NCBI RefSeq assembly: GCF_902498825.1
Contig: NZ_LR701459.1
Location: 1,594,414-1,658,413 of the forward strand
DNA from: Rhizobium sp. EC-SD404
Lineage (GTDB): Bacteria > Pseudomonadota > Alphaproteobacteria > Rhizobiales > Rhizobiaceae
DNA: 64,000 nucleotides
Direction: 5' to 3'
The first letter of the stretch is position 1; each line of letters begins with the position of its first letter. Below are positions 56,725 through 64,000 of this stretch, in pieces. The translations under genes and the position numbers were made by a program. Under the pieces are notes generated by a model. That model was not told the DNA's origin. It searched no databases and was given only the letters and a program-made list of their open reading frames with translations.

Positions 56725-57294
56725 ATGACGATAGTCGTGACGGACCCGGCCGTCGGCGAAGCGCTGACGCTTGCCGAGGCAAAGACGCATCTGCGCGTGG
56801 AGACCAATCTCGAAGACGGACTGATCGAAAGCCTGATCCGCGTGGCGCGTGAGCATCTGGAAAGCGTGACAGGCCTTGTTCTGCTGGACCAGGGCTTTCG
56901 GCTTTTCCTGGACGACTGGCCGAAGGCCCATGCGATCCTTTTGCGCCGGCATCCGGTCAAACGCCTCGAGGCGGTCGTGGTCTATGACGCGGACGGCCTG
57001 CCGGAAGAGGTGGATCTGGCAAGTGTTCGGCTCGATCGGACGCGACGGCCGGCCCGGCTGATCGTTTCGGCGATCAAGGCGCCGGCGCGGATCGTCAACG
57101 GCATCGAGGTGGAGTTTCGGGCCGGATTCGGCGAAAGCGGCGCAGATGTGCCGGACGTGCTGAAGCGGGCGATGCTCATCCATGTGGCCGCAATGTACGA
57201 GTTGCGCTCCGGTATCTCGATCGGGCAACAACCGGCGCTCGTGCCGGACGGCTACGACCGGCTGATCGCGCCGTGGACGCGGCGATCACTATGA
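56725..57294 (+). CDS. GTA head-tail connector (gp6-like adaptor, g6)
   Basis: A 189-residue adaptor. VGEALTLAEAKTHLRVETNLEDGLIESLI is the opening of the phage gp6-like family, and the C-terminal MLIHVAAMYELR helix fits the ring that binds the portal. Its stop overlaps g7 (ATGA). Confidence 0.92.
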   Translation: MTIVVTDPAVGEALTLAEAKTHLRVETNLEDGLIESLIRVAREHLESVTGLVLLDQGFRLFLDDWPKAHAILLRRHPVKRLEAVVVYDADGLPEEVDLASVRLDRTRRPARLIVSAIKAPARIVNGIEVEFRAGFGESGADVPDVLKRAMLIHVAAMYELRSGISIGQQPALVPDGYDRLIAPWTRRSL

Positions 57295-57626
57295 GGCCGG
57301 GCGCAGTGATAGACCCGGGGCATCTGCGCATGCGGCTTGATCTGGAAGAGCCGGCCGGTGAGGACGATGGCCAGGGCGGCTCGACCGGGGAGTGGCGGCA
57401 TGTTTCCGGCCTTTGGGCGAAGCTCGAACCGGCGGGCATCTTGCACCTTGAGCAGGCATCCCAGATGCAGCAGACGGCAAGCTATCGAGTGACGCTGCGG
57501 CACCGAACGGATGTTGCCATTGGCATGCGCTTCACCCGGTTCGAGCGGGTGTTCCTTATCCTGACCGTGACCGACCCCGATGAGTCAGGACGCTATCTCG
57601 TCTGCGAGTGCGAGGAACTGTCATGA
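57291..57626 (+). CDS. GTA head closure / head-tail adaptor protein (g7)
   Basis: A 111-residue protein. IDPGHLRMRLDLEEPAGED, then WAKLEPAG and YRVTLRHRTDVAIGMRF, fit the phage head-tail joining family. It starts in the ATGA overlap with g6 and ends in an ATGA overlap with g8. Confidence 0.9.
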   Translation: MRPGAVIDPGHLRMRLDLEEPAGEDDGQGGSTGEWRHVSGLWAKLEPAGILHLEQASQMQQTASYRVTLRHRTDVAIGMRFTRFERVFLILTVTDPDESGRYLVCECEELS

Positions 57627-58027
57627 GTGCCTCATCCAACTTGCAGCAGGCAATCGTTTCAACGCTGAGAAACGACACTGAGCTGATGTCGAGCCTCAAG
57701 GGGGCGGACATCTTCGACAGACAGATCCAGGGTGCCCGTCTGCCATACATCGTGCTCGACAATTTCGAGATAACGGAATTGAGCACGGACGATGATTGCA
57801 GCGAGGAGCACCGCGTCACGCTGGCCGTCTATTCGGGCGAGAACGGCAGGCGCGAGGTTCAGGCGATCCTGAAGCGGCTGCGGCAGGTGCTGCATGACGC
57901 GGCGTTCCCGCTCGTCGAGGCTCGACTGGTGGGCCTGAGGGTCGTTTCGACCGATATGAGGCGCATAGCGAAGAGCCGTCTGCACCGAGGAACGATGGTT
58001 TTACGGGCGTTTACCGAAAGCGCCTGA
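57623..58027 (+). CDS. GTA tail terminator-like protein (g8, DUF3168)
   Basis: A 134-residue DUF3168 protein. ADIFDRQIQGARLPYIVLDNF and SEEHRVTLAVYSGENGRREVQ are typical. It should cap the tail end that joins the head. A terminator follows. Confidence 0.9.
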   Translation: MSASSNLQQAIVSTLRNDTELMSSLKGADIFDRQIQGARLPYIVLDNFEITELSTDDDCSEEHRVTLAVYSGENGRREVQAILKRLRQVLHDAAFPLVEARLVGLRVVSTDMRRIAKSRLHRGTMVLRAFTESA

Positions 58028-58072
58028 ATCAGATTGCGAACGCCGGTCAAGCGATCGGCAGGATACGGCTTT

Positions 58073-58102
58073 GGCTCCCACGCGGGGGCCCTTTTTATTT
58101 TT
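58073..58102 (+). terminator. Intrinsic terminator inside the GTA cluster, before the major tail gene
   Basis: GGCTCCC (58073-58079), loop ACGC, GGGGGCC (58084-58090) form a 7-bp stem with one U-G pair, followed by CTTTTTATTTTT. It lies 10 bases before the next ATG and overlaps the space holding its ribosome site (GGAG 58103-58106). Confidence 0.75.
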
Positions 58103-58112
58103 GGAGATGGCC

Positions 58113-58523
58113 ATGGGTGCGCAGAGGGGCAAAGACCTGCTGCTGAAGATCGAGAGCGGCGGGCAGTTCGTGACCGTCGCGGGGCTGCGGGCAAAACGCC
58201 TCGCATTCAATGCGCAGACCGTGGACGCGACGGACTCAGAATCCGCCGGCCGGTGGCGCGAGCTTCTGGCCGGCGCCGGCGTGCAGCGGGCCTCGGTGTC
58301 TGGGTCGGGGCTCTTCAGAAATGCGGAAAGCGACGCGCTGACGCGCACGGTCTTCTTCGCCGGCCAGATTGTGGATTGGCAGATCGTGGTGCCAGCTTTC
58401 GGCACGCTGTCTGGCCCTTTCCAGATCACGGCACTGGAATATGCCGGGCGGCATGACGGCGAGATCACCTTCGAGATTGCCATGGAATCGGCCGGGGCGC
58501 TGGTGTTCGGGGGTGAGGCATGA
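58113..58523 (+). CDS. GTA major tail protein (g9)
   Basis: A 136-residue tail-tube protein. MGAQRGKDLLLKIESGGQFVTVAGLRAKRLAFNAQTVD, then RVDATD-like DATDSESAGRWRELL, are hallmarks of the GTA/TP901 tail tube family. GGAG at 58103-58106 supports ATG 58113; ATG 58107 is less well placed. It overlaps g10 by four bases. Confidence 0.94.
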   Translation: MGAQRGKDLLLKIESGGQFVTVAGLRAKRLAFNAQTVDATDSESAGRWRELLAGAGVQRASVSGSGLFRNAESDALTRTVFFAGQIVDWQIVVPAFGTLSGPFQITALEYAGRHDGEITFEIAMESAGALVFGGEA

Positions 58524-58870
58524 CGCTGCGCAAGATCACCGCCAATCCGAGGCGGGGCGAGATCGCCGCATCCATCGACGGCGAACGGAGGGTGCTTTGC
58601 CTGACGCTCGGTGCCTTGGCAGAGCTGGAAGCAGCATTCGGCGCCGACGACCTCTCCAAGCTCGTCGATCGATTTGCCACGGGTGGTCTGTCCGCACGGG
58701 ACATCATGCGCGTGGTCGGAGCGGGGCTGCGTGGTGGCGGCAACCTCTTCACCGACGACGAGGTGGCGCAGATGACCATCGAGGGCGGTGCGCGCGGCTT
58801 CGCCGAACTGGTTGCCCAATTGCTGGAAGCGACTTTCGGTGGCGGGAGCGCCTCCACCGCAAACCCTTGA
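58520..58870 (+). CDS. GTA g10 tail assembly chaperone (gene transfer agent family protein)
   Basis: A 116-residue protein with the Phage_TAC_11 pattern: NPRRGEIAASIDGERRVLCLTLGALAELEAAFG and ADDLSKLVDRF. With the next gene it should guide the tape measure during tail assembly. Its end overlaps g10.1 (TTGA). Confidence 0.92.
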   Translation: MTLRKITANPRRGEIAASIDGERRVLCLTLGALAELEAAFGADDLSKLVDRFATGGLSARDIMRVVGAGLRGGGNLFTDDEVAQMTIEGGARGFAELVAQLLEATFGGGSASTANP

Positions 58871-59097
58871 TTGCCGCAGATGCAGTGGAGCGGCTAGCGG
58901 ATGCGCCACCGTTTCCCTGGGATGCGGTGATGCGCGTCTCGCTCCTGCATCTGCGGCTGTCGCCCGAACAGCTTTGGCGCATGACGCCTCGCGAACTTGC
59001 GATGGTCCTGGGGACCAGGCGGCCTGCTGGGACGCTGGATCGCATGGCGCTTGACGATCTGATGCGCAGTTTTCCAGACAGGGAGCAACTTGCATGA
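58867..59097 (+). CDS. GTA g10.1 tail assembly chaperone (rcc01693-like)
   Basis: A 76-residue protein. PFPWDAVMRVSLLHLRLSPEQLWRMTPREL is the pfam09550-type signature. I start it at TTG 58867 inside the g10 stop, because no ATG or GTG gives the same reach. Its stop overlaps the tape measure gene (ATGA). Confidence 0.85.
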   Translation: MIAADAVERLADAPPFPWDAVMRVSLLHLRLSPEQLWRMTPRELAMVLGTRRPAGTLDRMALDDLMRSFPDREQLA

Positions 59098-59642
59098 CCG
59101 AGGACGGCCTTGCCTATCGCGTCGAACTGGACGGTCGTCCGTTCGAGCGCGCGCTGGGCGATCTTGAACTGCGTGCCGAACGCCTGGGAAGCGCGCTGAC
59201 GGGCGCCATGCGCCGCGCCGCCGTGGAGGGGCGTGACCTGGAGCAGGTCTTGCGCGGACTGGCTTTGCGGATGAGCGACATCGCGCTCGATGCCGGCTTG
59301 CGGCCGCTGCAGAATGCCCTTTCGGGCGCTGTATCCGGTTTTGCTGAGGGGGTGGTCGGGCGCGTCGTGCCATTCGCCAAGGGCGGCGTGGTCTCGACGC
59401 CGAGTTATTTTCCGATGGGTGGCGAAATCGGCCTGGCCGGCGAGGCGGGCGCGGAAGCGATCCTGCCGCTCGCCCGCGGTGCCGACGGCAGGTTGGGCGT
59501 TGCCGCAGGTGCGGTCCACGGCGCAGGTTCGCCGATCGTCTTCAATGTGACCACGCCCGATGCGGCAAGCTTCCTGAAGTCGGAAGCGCAGGTGAGCGCC
59601 ATGCTGGCGCGCGCTGTCGGACGCGGGACGAGAGGACTTTGA
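59094..59642 (+). CDS. GTA tail tape measure protein (g11), very short
   Basis: A 182-residue protein. Phage tape measures are usually many hundreds of residues; the RcGTA one is about 220. LGSALTGAMRRAAVEGRDLEQVLRGLA, then GGVVSTPSYFPMGGEIGLAGEAGAEAILPL, is the C-terminal tape-measure end motif. It implies a short tail. It starts in an ATGA overlap. Confidence 0.92.
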   Translation: MTEDGLAYRVELDGRPFERALGDLELRAERLGSALTGAMRRAAVEGRDLEQVLRGLALRMSDIALDAGLRPLQNALSGAVSGFAEGVVGRVVPFAKGGVVSTPSYFPMGGEIGLAGEAGAEAILPLARGADGRLGVAAGAVHGAGSPIVFNVTTPDAASFLKSEAQVSAMLARAVGRGTRGL

Positions 59643-59643
59643 C

Positions 59644-60282
59644 ATGACCGATTTCCACGACGTGCGGTTTCCGCTTCGGCTGGCGATCGCGACGAGCGGA
59701 GGCCCGGCGCGGCGAACCGATATCGTGCAGCTGAACAACGGCCGCGAGCAGCGCAATGCGCGCTGGGCGAACGCTCGGCGCCGTTACGATGCGGGGACCA
59801 GCGTTCGAACGCTCGACGATCTGCACGCGCTGCTGGCATTCTTCGAGGCGCGGCGCGGACAGCTGCACGGCTTCCGGTTCCGCGATCCTATCGATTTCAA
59901 ATCTTGCGCCCCGTCCATCGCCATTGCGGCAACGGATCAGCAGATCGGCATTGGCGATGGAGTACGCACACGGTTCTCGCTCGTGAAGCACCACGGCGAC
60001 GACGCAGCATCCATCTCCCGGTCAATCAGCAAGCCGGTGACTTCCTCCGTTCTGGTGGCGATCGACGGGGAAACGGTGCCGGTCGATCGATATGCAGTCG
60101 ATTCGAGCAGCGGTGACGTCGTCTTCGCACCGGGCTTCGAGCCAGCCGCCGGCACTGCGGTTTCGGCGGGCTTCGAGTTCGACGTGCCGGTTCGCTTCGA
60201 CATGGATCGGCTCGAGATCAGCCTGACCGCTTTCCAGGCCGGCCAGATCCCTTCGGTGCCCATGGTGGAGATCGTGCCATGA
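59644..60282 (+). CDS. GTA distal tail protein (g12, DUF2460)
   Basis: A 212-residue DUF2460 protein. FHDVRFPLRLAIATSGGPARRTDIVQLNNGREQRNARWANARRRYDAG and FFEARRGQLHGFRFRDPIDFKS are highly typical. It caps the tail tube and links it to the hub. It overlaps g13 by four bases. Confidence 0.95.
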   Translation: MTDFHDVRFPLRLAIATSGGPARRTDIVQLNNGREQRNARWANARRRYDAGTSVRTLDDLHALLAFFEARRGQLHGFRFRDPIDFKSCAPSIAIAATDQQIGIGDGVRTRFSLVKHHGDDAASISRSISKPVTSSVLVAIDGETVPVDRYAVDSSSGDVVFAPGFEPAAGTAVSAGFEFDVPVRFDMDRLEISLTAFQAGQIPSVPMVEIVP

Positions 60283-61172
60283 GAGTTCTACCCGAGCCGC
60301 TGGCTGCGCATCTCCGTCAGGAAGCGACGACGATGTGCAATGCCTGGAGGCTGACAAGGGCCGATGGAGTCGTGCTGGGCTTCACCGACCATGATGTCCC
60401 GCTGACCTTTGCCGGAACTGCATTTTCGCCCGTGAGCGGTTTCGTCGGTACCGAGGTCGAGAGCGGGCTGGGGCTTGCCGTCGATACGAGTGAGGTCGCG
60501 GGCGCCTTCTCCGCAGACGCCATCACCGAGCAGGATCTGAAGGCTGGGCGGTACGATGGCGCGCGCGTTGAGCTTTTCGCTGTAAACTGGATGGCGCCGG
60601 CGGACGGCCACCTGCTGATGCAGGTTTTCGATCTGGGCGAGGTTTCGCGTGCCGGACAGGCCTTTCGTGCCGAGCTGCGCAGCATGGCGCAACAGCTCGA
60701 CGCCGTCCGGGGTCGCGTCTATGGCCGCCAATGCGATGCCAATCTCGGCGATCAGCGATGCGGTGTTGCGCTTGGCACGCCAGCACTGATCGGCCTTGCC
60801 ACCGTGGTTGCCGTCGAACATGGAGCCAAGCTGCGGGTTGGCGGGATCGCGGAGTTTGATGACGGCTGGTTCCGCTACGGCATCGCCAACTGGCAGAGCG
60901 GTGCGAATGCAGGGCTGTCGGTTGCGGTGCTCAGTCACACCCGGCACGACGACGGCGCGGAGATCGAGCTGTGGTCGTCGATGGGTGACGCGCCGCAGGA
61001 AGGCGACACACTCCGGCTCACCGCAGGCTGTGACAAGACATTCCAAACGTGCCGAGATAAGTTTGCCAACACTCTGAATTTCAGAGGCTTTCCGCACCTG
61101 CCGGGGGCTGACTTCGCCTATGGTTACGCCGGTGAAGGAGGGCTTCACGATGGTTCGTCGGTGGTCCCATGA
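60279..61172 (+). CDS. GTA hub / baseplate protein (g13, DUF2163)
   Basis: A 297-residue DUF2163 protein. MCNAWRLTRADGVVLGFTDHDVPL and AGCDKTFQTCRDKFANTLNFRGFPHLPG are diagnostic. Cys in RQCDANLGDQRCG and in the C-terminal motif (four in all) match the Cys set reported to bind an Fe-S cluster in the RcGTA hub; the match is by pattern. It overlaps g14 (ATGA). Confidence 0.94.
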   Translation: MRVLPEPLAAHLRQEATTMCNAWRLTRADGVVLGFTDHDVPLTFAGTAFSPVSGFVGTEVESGLGLAVDTSEVAGAFSADAITEQDLKAGRYDGARVELFAVNWMAPADGHLLMQVFDLGEVSRAGQAFRAELRSMAQQLDAVRGRVYGRQCDANLGDQRCGVALGTPALIGLATVVAVEHGAKLRVGGIAEFDDGWFRYGIANWQSGANAGLSVAVLSHTRHDDGAEIELWSSMGDAPQEGDTLRLTAGCDKTFQTCRDKFANTLNFRGFPHLPGADFAYGYAGEGGLHDGSSVVP

Positions 61173-61618
61173 CGGCGCCGATTATCACCCGCCAGCTCAT
61201 CCTCGACGAAGCCAAACGGTGGTTGGGAACGCCTTATAGGCATCAGGGATCGAGCCGGGGCATCGGCTGCGATTGCCTTGGCCTCATTCGCGGGGTTTGG
61301 CGTGCCGTGTACGGGTGTGAACCTGAGGCGCCTGAGCCTTATGCTTTGGACTGGGCGGAATCGAGTCGAAGCGAGCGGCTGCTGGAAGCGGCTGAACGAC
61401 ATTGCGGCGTGGGCTTCGACATGGACGAGGCGCGGCCGGGCGACCTAGTCGTGCTGCGCTGGAAGCCCGACCAACCGGCCAAGCACCTCGGCATATTGAG
61501 CGGCCCCGACCACTTCATCCACGCCTACGAGCAAGCAAGCGTCGTCCAATCGGCACTGGTCCCTTCGTGGCGGCGCCGTGTCGCTGCAGCCTATCGCTTT
61601 CCAGGGGTCAAAGACTGA
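61169..61618 (+). CDS. GTA cell-wall peptidase (NlpC/P60 family, g14)
   Basis: A 149-residue tail peptidase that cuts recipient peptidoglycan during DNA entry. The NlpC/P60 Cys36 is in GCDCLGLIRGVWR and His106 is in KHLGILSGP. Its stop shares one base with the g15 start (TGATG). Confidence 0.94.
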   Translation: MTAPIITRQLILDEAKRWLGTPYRHQGSSRGIGCDCLGLIRGVWRAVYGCEPEAPEPYALDWAESSRSERLLEAAERHCGVGFDMDEARPGDLVVLRWKPDQPAKHLGILSGPDHFIHAYEQASVVQSALVPSWRRRVAAAYRFPGVKD

Positions 61619-64000
61619 TGGCAACCATCCTCCTGCAGACGGCCGGTGCGGCATTCGGCAGCCTGTTCGGTCCATTCGGCGCGATCGTTGGCCGTGCCGC
61701 AGGCGCTTTGGCCGGTGCTGCGGTCGACCGTGCGCTGATCGGCGGCGAAACGCGGCGCGGGCCGCGCCTTGAAGGCGGACGCATTCCATCTGCAGACGAG
61801 GGTGCGGGGATCAACCGACTGTATGGCACGGCGCGGATTGCCGGGACACTCATCTGGGCGACCCGTTTCGAAGAGGCGGTGACGCGGGAGCGGCAAGGCG
61901 CTAAGGGCGGTCAGCGGGTCGAGACCTACAGCTATTCCGGCAATTTCGCCATTGGGCTGTGCGAAGGCGTGATCGCCGGCGTGCGGCGCGTCTGGGCCGA
62001 TGGGCAGGAACTCGATCTGACCACCATCGAGATGCGGGTTCATCGCGGCACGGAAGAACAGCTTCCCGACCCGCTGATAGAAGCCAAGCAGCGCGCCGGA
62101 GAGGCGCCGGCCTATCGTGGGCTTGCCTATGTCGTGTTCGAGCGGCTGCCTCTCGACCGTTTCGGTAGCCGGATCCCGGTTCTGACCTTCGAGGTCCTGC
62201 GGCCGATCGGTCGGTTGGAACAGGGGCTTCGTGCCATCACCATGATCCCGGGTGCAACGGAGCACGGCTATCAGCCGGCCCCGGTGTCGGAGCGCCTGGG
62301 TGATGGAGAGGGGCGTTTCCTCAATCGTCACGCTTCGCACGCGAGCAGCGATTGGGCCGCCTCGCTCGATGAGTTGCAGGCGCTCTGCCCCAATCTCGAA
62401 AGCGTTGCGTTGGTCTGCGCCTGGTTTGGCAGCGATCTGCGCGCGGGAGCCTGCCGCATCGATCCGAGGGTGGAGGTGGCTCTGCGGCTGGACGAGAGCC
62501 AGCCCTGGTCTGTTGCGGGTATCGGTCGGCAGCCGGCCTTGCTCGTTTCGAGGAAGGACGGTTCGCCCGCCTATGGCGGCACGCCGAGCGATGCGAGCGT
62601 TTGTGCGGCCATAGCCGATCTGAAGGCGCGCGGGCTGAAAGTGTATCTCTACCCATTCGTGATGCTGGATGTGCCGCCTGGAAACGGACTGTCGGATCCT
62701 GAAGGTGGAGCCGAGCAGCCGGCCTATCCGTGGCGCGGTCGCATCACCAGTTACCCGGCGCCCGGCCGCCCGGGCAGCGCCGATCGCACGGCGGCGGTGC
62801 GGGCTCAGGTGGGAGCCTTCGTCGGACCTGCGCTGCCGACTGACTTTACGATCGGCTCGGGCGGCATCGCCTATTCCGGCAGCGATTTCGGTTACCGACG
62901 GTTTATCCTTCACTACGCGCATCTCGCAGCGCAGGCCGGAGGCGTCGACGGGTTTATCCTGGGCTCGGAAATGCGCGGCCTGACACGTTTGCGGGATGGG
63001 GACGACGCATTCCCGTTTGTCGAAGAGCTCATCCGCCTCGCCGACGATGTGCGCTCTGTCATTGGCGCTGGCACCCTCCTGACCTACGCCGCCGACTGGA
63101 CCGAATATTTTGGCTATCAGCCGGACGACGGCAGCGGCGACGTCTTTTTCAATCTCGATCCGCTTTGGATGAGCGACGCGATCGATGCGATCGGGATCGA
63201 CAATTACATGCCGCTTGCCGATTGGCGGGACGGCGATTTCGCCAATGGCAATCCCGATGGCTTCACCAACCCGACCGACCGGGAGGGGATGCGGGCACAG
63301 ATTGAAGGCGGCGAGGGGTTCGACTGGTACTATGCCACGTCCAGCGACCGCGCCGAGAAACGTCGCACCCCCATCACCGATGGAGCCCATGGCAAGCCTT
63401 GGGTGTTCCGGACCAAGGATCTGGAAGGTTGGTGGAGCAATCCTCATTTCGAACGGCGCGGCGGCGTGGAGGTCACTGTGCCGACCGTGTGGCAGCCGGG
63501 CGCCAAGCCCATCTGGTTCACCGAACTGGGGTGTCCCGCTGTAGACAAGGCAGCCAACCAGCCGAACGTCTTTCCCGATCCGAAGTCGTCGGAAGGGCAA
63601 ATCCCGTATTTCTCGACCGGCGCGCGTTCCGATCTCATTCAAAGGCGCTTCATGGAGGCGCATCTCGATCACTGGGCAAGCCGTGATTTGCCGGCCGGTA
63701 TGGTCGATCCGGCCCACATCTTCGGGTGGACTTGGGATGCGCGTCCCTATCCCGCTTTCCCGGCCGACAGCGCTGTCTGGTCCGACGGTGCGAACTGGCG
63801 CACGGGCCACTGGCTGAACGGCAGGCTAGGGACCGCGGCCATCGCCGATATCGTCGAAGCGATCGGGATCGACCACGGCGTTTCATCCATCCGGTGTGAC
63901 GATCTGGGCGTTGATCTCATCGGCTATGTCCAGAGCGAGCCGATGACGGCACGCGCTCTGATCGAACCGCTTCTCGAACTCGCTCAGGCGGATGCCTATG
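61618..64000 (+). CDS. GTA tail-tip / host-specificity protein (g15, TIM-barrel megatron), 3' end cut off
   Basis: The visible 794 residues begin MATILLQTAGAAFGSLFG and run to the window edge without a stop; RcGTA-type g15 proteins are about 1,300 residues. Features include an N-terminal hydrophobic Gly/Ala part, GINRLYGTARIAGTLIWATRFEE, and a glycosidase-like TIM-barrel (from about residue 420) with DGFILGSEMRGLTRLRD, LTYAADWTEYFGY and GCPAVDKAANQPN. It forms the tail tip and likely contacts the host envelope. No + strand frame shows a stop before 64000. Confidence 0.93.
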   Translation, partial: MATILLQTAGAAFGSLFGPFGAIVGRAAGALAGAAVDRALIGGETRRGPRLEGGRIPSADEGAGINRLYGTARIAGTLIWATRFEEAVTRERQGAKGGQRVETYSYSGNFAIGLCEGVIAGVRRVWADGQELDLTTIEMRVHRGTEEQLPDPLIEAKQRAGEAPAYRGLAYVVFERLPLDRFGSRIPVLTFEVLRPIGRLEQGLRAITMIPGATEHGYQPAPVSERLGDGEGRFLNRHASHASSDWAASLDELQALCPNLESVALVCAWFGSDLRAGACRIDPRVEVALRLDESQPWSVAGIGRQPALLVSRKDGSPAYGGTPSDASVCAAIADLKARGLKVYLYPFVMLDVPPGNGLSDPEGGAEQPAYPWRGRITSYPAPGRPGSADRTAAVRAQVGAFVGPALPTDFTIGSGGIAYSGSDFGYRRFILHYAHLAAQAGGVDGFILGSEMRGLTRLRDGDDAFPFVEELIRLADDVRSVIGAGTLLTYAADWTEYFGYQPDDGSGDVFFNLDPLWMSDAIDAIGIDNYMPLADWRDGDFANGNPDGFTNPTDREGMRAQIEGGEGFDWYYATSSDRAEKRRTPITDGAHGKPWVFRTKDLEGWWSNPHFERRGGVEVTVPTVWQPGAKPIWFTELGCPAVDKAANQPNVFPDPKSSEGQIPYFSTGARSDLIQRRFMEAHLDHWASRDLPAGMVDPAHIFGWTWDARPYPAFPADSAVWSDGANWRTGHWLNGRLGTAAIADIVEAIGIDHGVSSIRCDDLGVDLIGYVQSEPMTARALIEPLLELAQADAY

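Larger units (their letters stand above)
51559..64000 (+). other. Gene transfer agent (GTA) structural gene cluster, right end beyond the window
   Basis: Seventeen consecutive rightward genes follow the order of the Rhodobacter capsulatus GTA (g1 to g15) with overlapping starts and stops. No integrase, repressor, replication or lysis gene is present, and the tape measure is very short. These points separate it from an intact prophage. GTAs package random host DNA and pass it to relatives. Confidence 0.9.

Noticed and set aside
61591..63810. A 739-codon minus-strand open frame opposite GTA g14/g15
   Set aside because: The plus strand carries clear GTA g14 and g15. The minus frame has no family motif and is rich in Arg, Ala and Gly as expected for the complement of high-GC coding DNA.
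51559..64000. An intact prophage rather than a GTA
   Set aside because: No integrase, repressor, replication or lysis gene and no flanking repeat were seen, and the gene order and short tape measure match GTAs. The far end is outside the window.

Overview
This window is high-GC bacterial chromosome from an alphaproteobacterium, most likely order Hyphomicrobiales (Rhizobiales). Pointers are a MucR/Ros zinc-finger regulator, a fused CysN-CysC, DUF1491, DUF2336, DUF3750, DUF5330 and DUF6456 genes, a TIGR03808-type twin-arginine repeat protein, a rhizobial-type asparaginase and a chromosomal gene transfer agent (GTA) cluster. The genus cannot be fixed from the sequence alone. No insertion sequence, CRISPR array, rRNA or replication origin was seen.

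Layout. 1-5 kb: 3' part of cysNC, a lipoprotein L,D-transpeptidase, tRNA-Gln(UUG), a MaoC hydratase, tRNA-Pro(CGG), a nearly empty 500-base stretch and a Gly/Asp/His repeat protein. 5-13 kb: an MHYT hybrid histidine kinase, a four-gene polyamine-type ABC transporter and an Mrp/ApbC Fe-S carrier. 13-18 kb: an SDR, a DUF3750 protein, an asparaginase, a beta-helix repeat protein and a YciF-like ferritin fold protein. 18-22 kb: a Doc toxin with an AbrB-type antitoxin, and both methylmalonyl-CoA mutase subunits. 22-33 kb: a DUF853 ATPase, a second L,D-transpeptidase, haloacid dehalogenase, aminotransferase, Fe superoxide dismutase, two c-type cytochromes, oligopeptidase B and MsrB. 33-39 kb: a complete seven-gene Mrp (Mnh) Na+/H+ antiporter operon. 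39-50 kb: MucR, a DnaA-domain-IV-like protein overlapping a DUF6456 gene, SufE, a DivJ-like histidine kinase overlapping a peptidoglycan-binding protein, several alphaproteobacterial DUF genes and a class A penicillin-binding protein.

51-64 kb: a GTA structural cluster in the RcGTA order, with a g1-like small terminase, TerL, portal, a small membrane protein, prohead protease, HK97 capsid, head-tail connectors, major tail protein, two tail chaperones, a very short tape measure, distal tail protein, hub, NlpC/P60 peptidase and the large g15 tail-tip protein, cut by the window end. Most neighbours overlap by 1-14 bases, so the cluster looks like one translationally coupled unit.

The least expected signal is transcriptional. 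A sigma70-like promoter with a 13-base palindrome between its -35 and -10 boxes is followed, before the first GTA gene, by a near-perfect intrinsic terminator. A second intrinsic terminator sits between g8 and the major tail gene, and a strong hairpin without a U-tract follows the capsid gene. This suggests attenuation or antitermination control of GTA production, or a short leader RNA. It is inference from sequence only. Calls rest on reading motifs by eye; no database search was possible.
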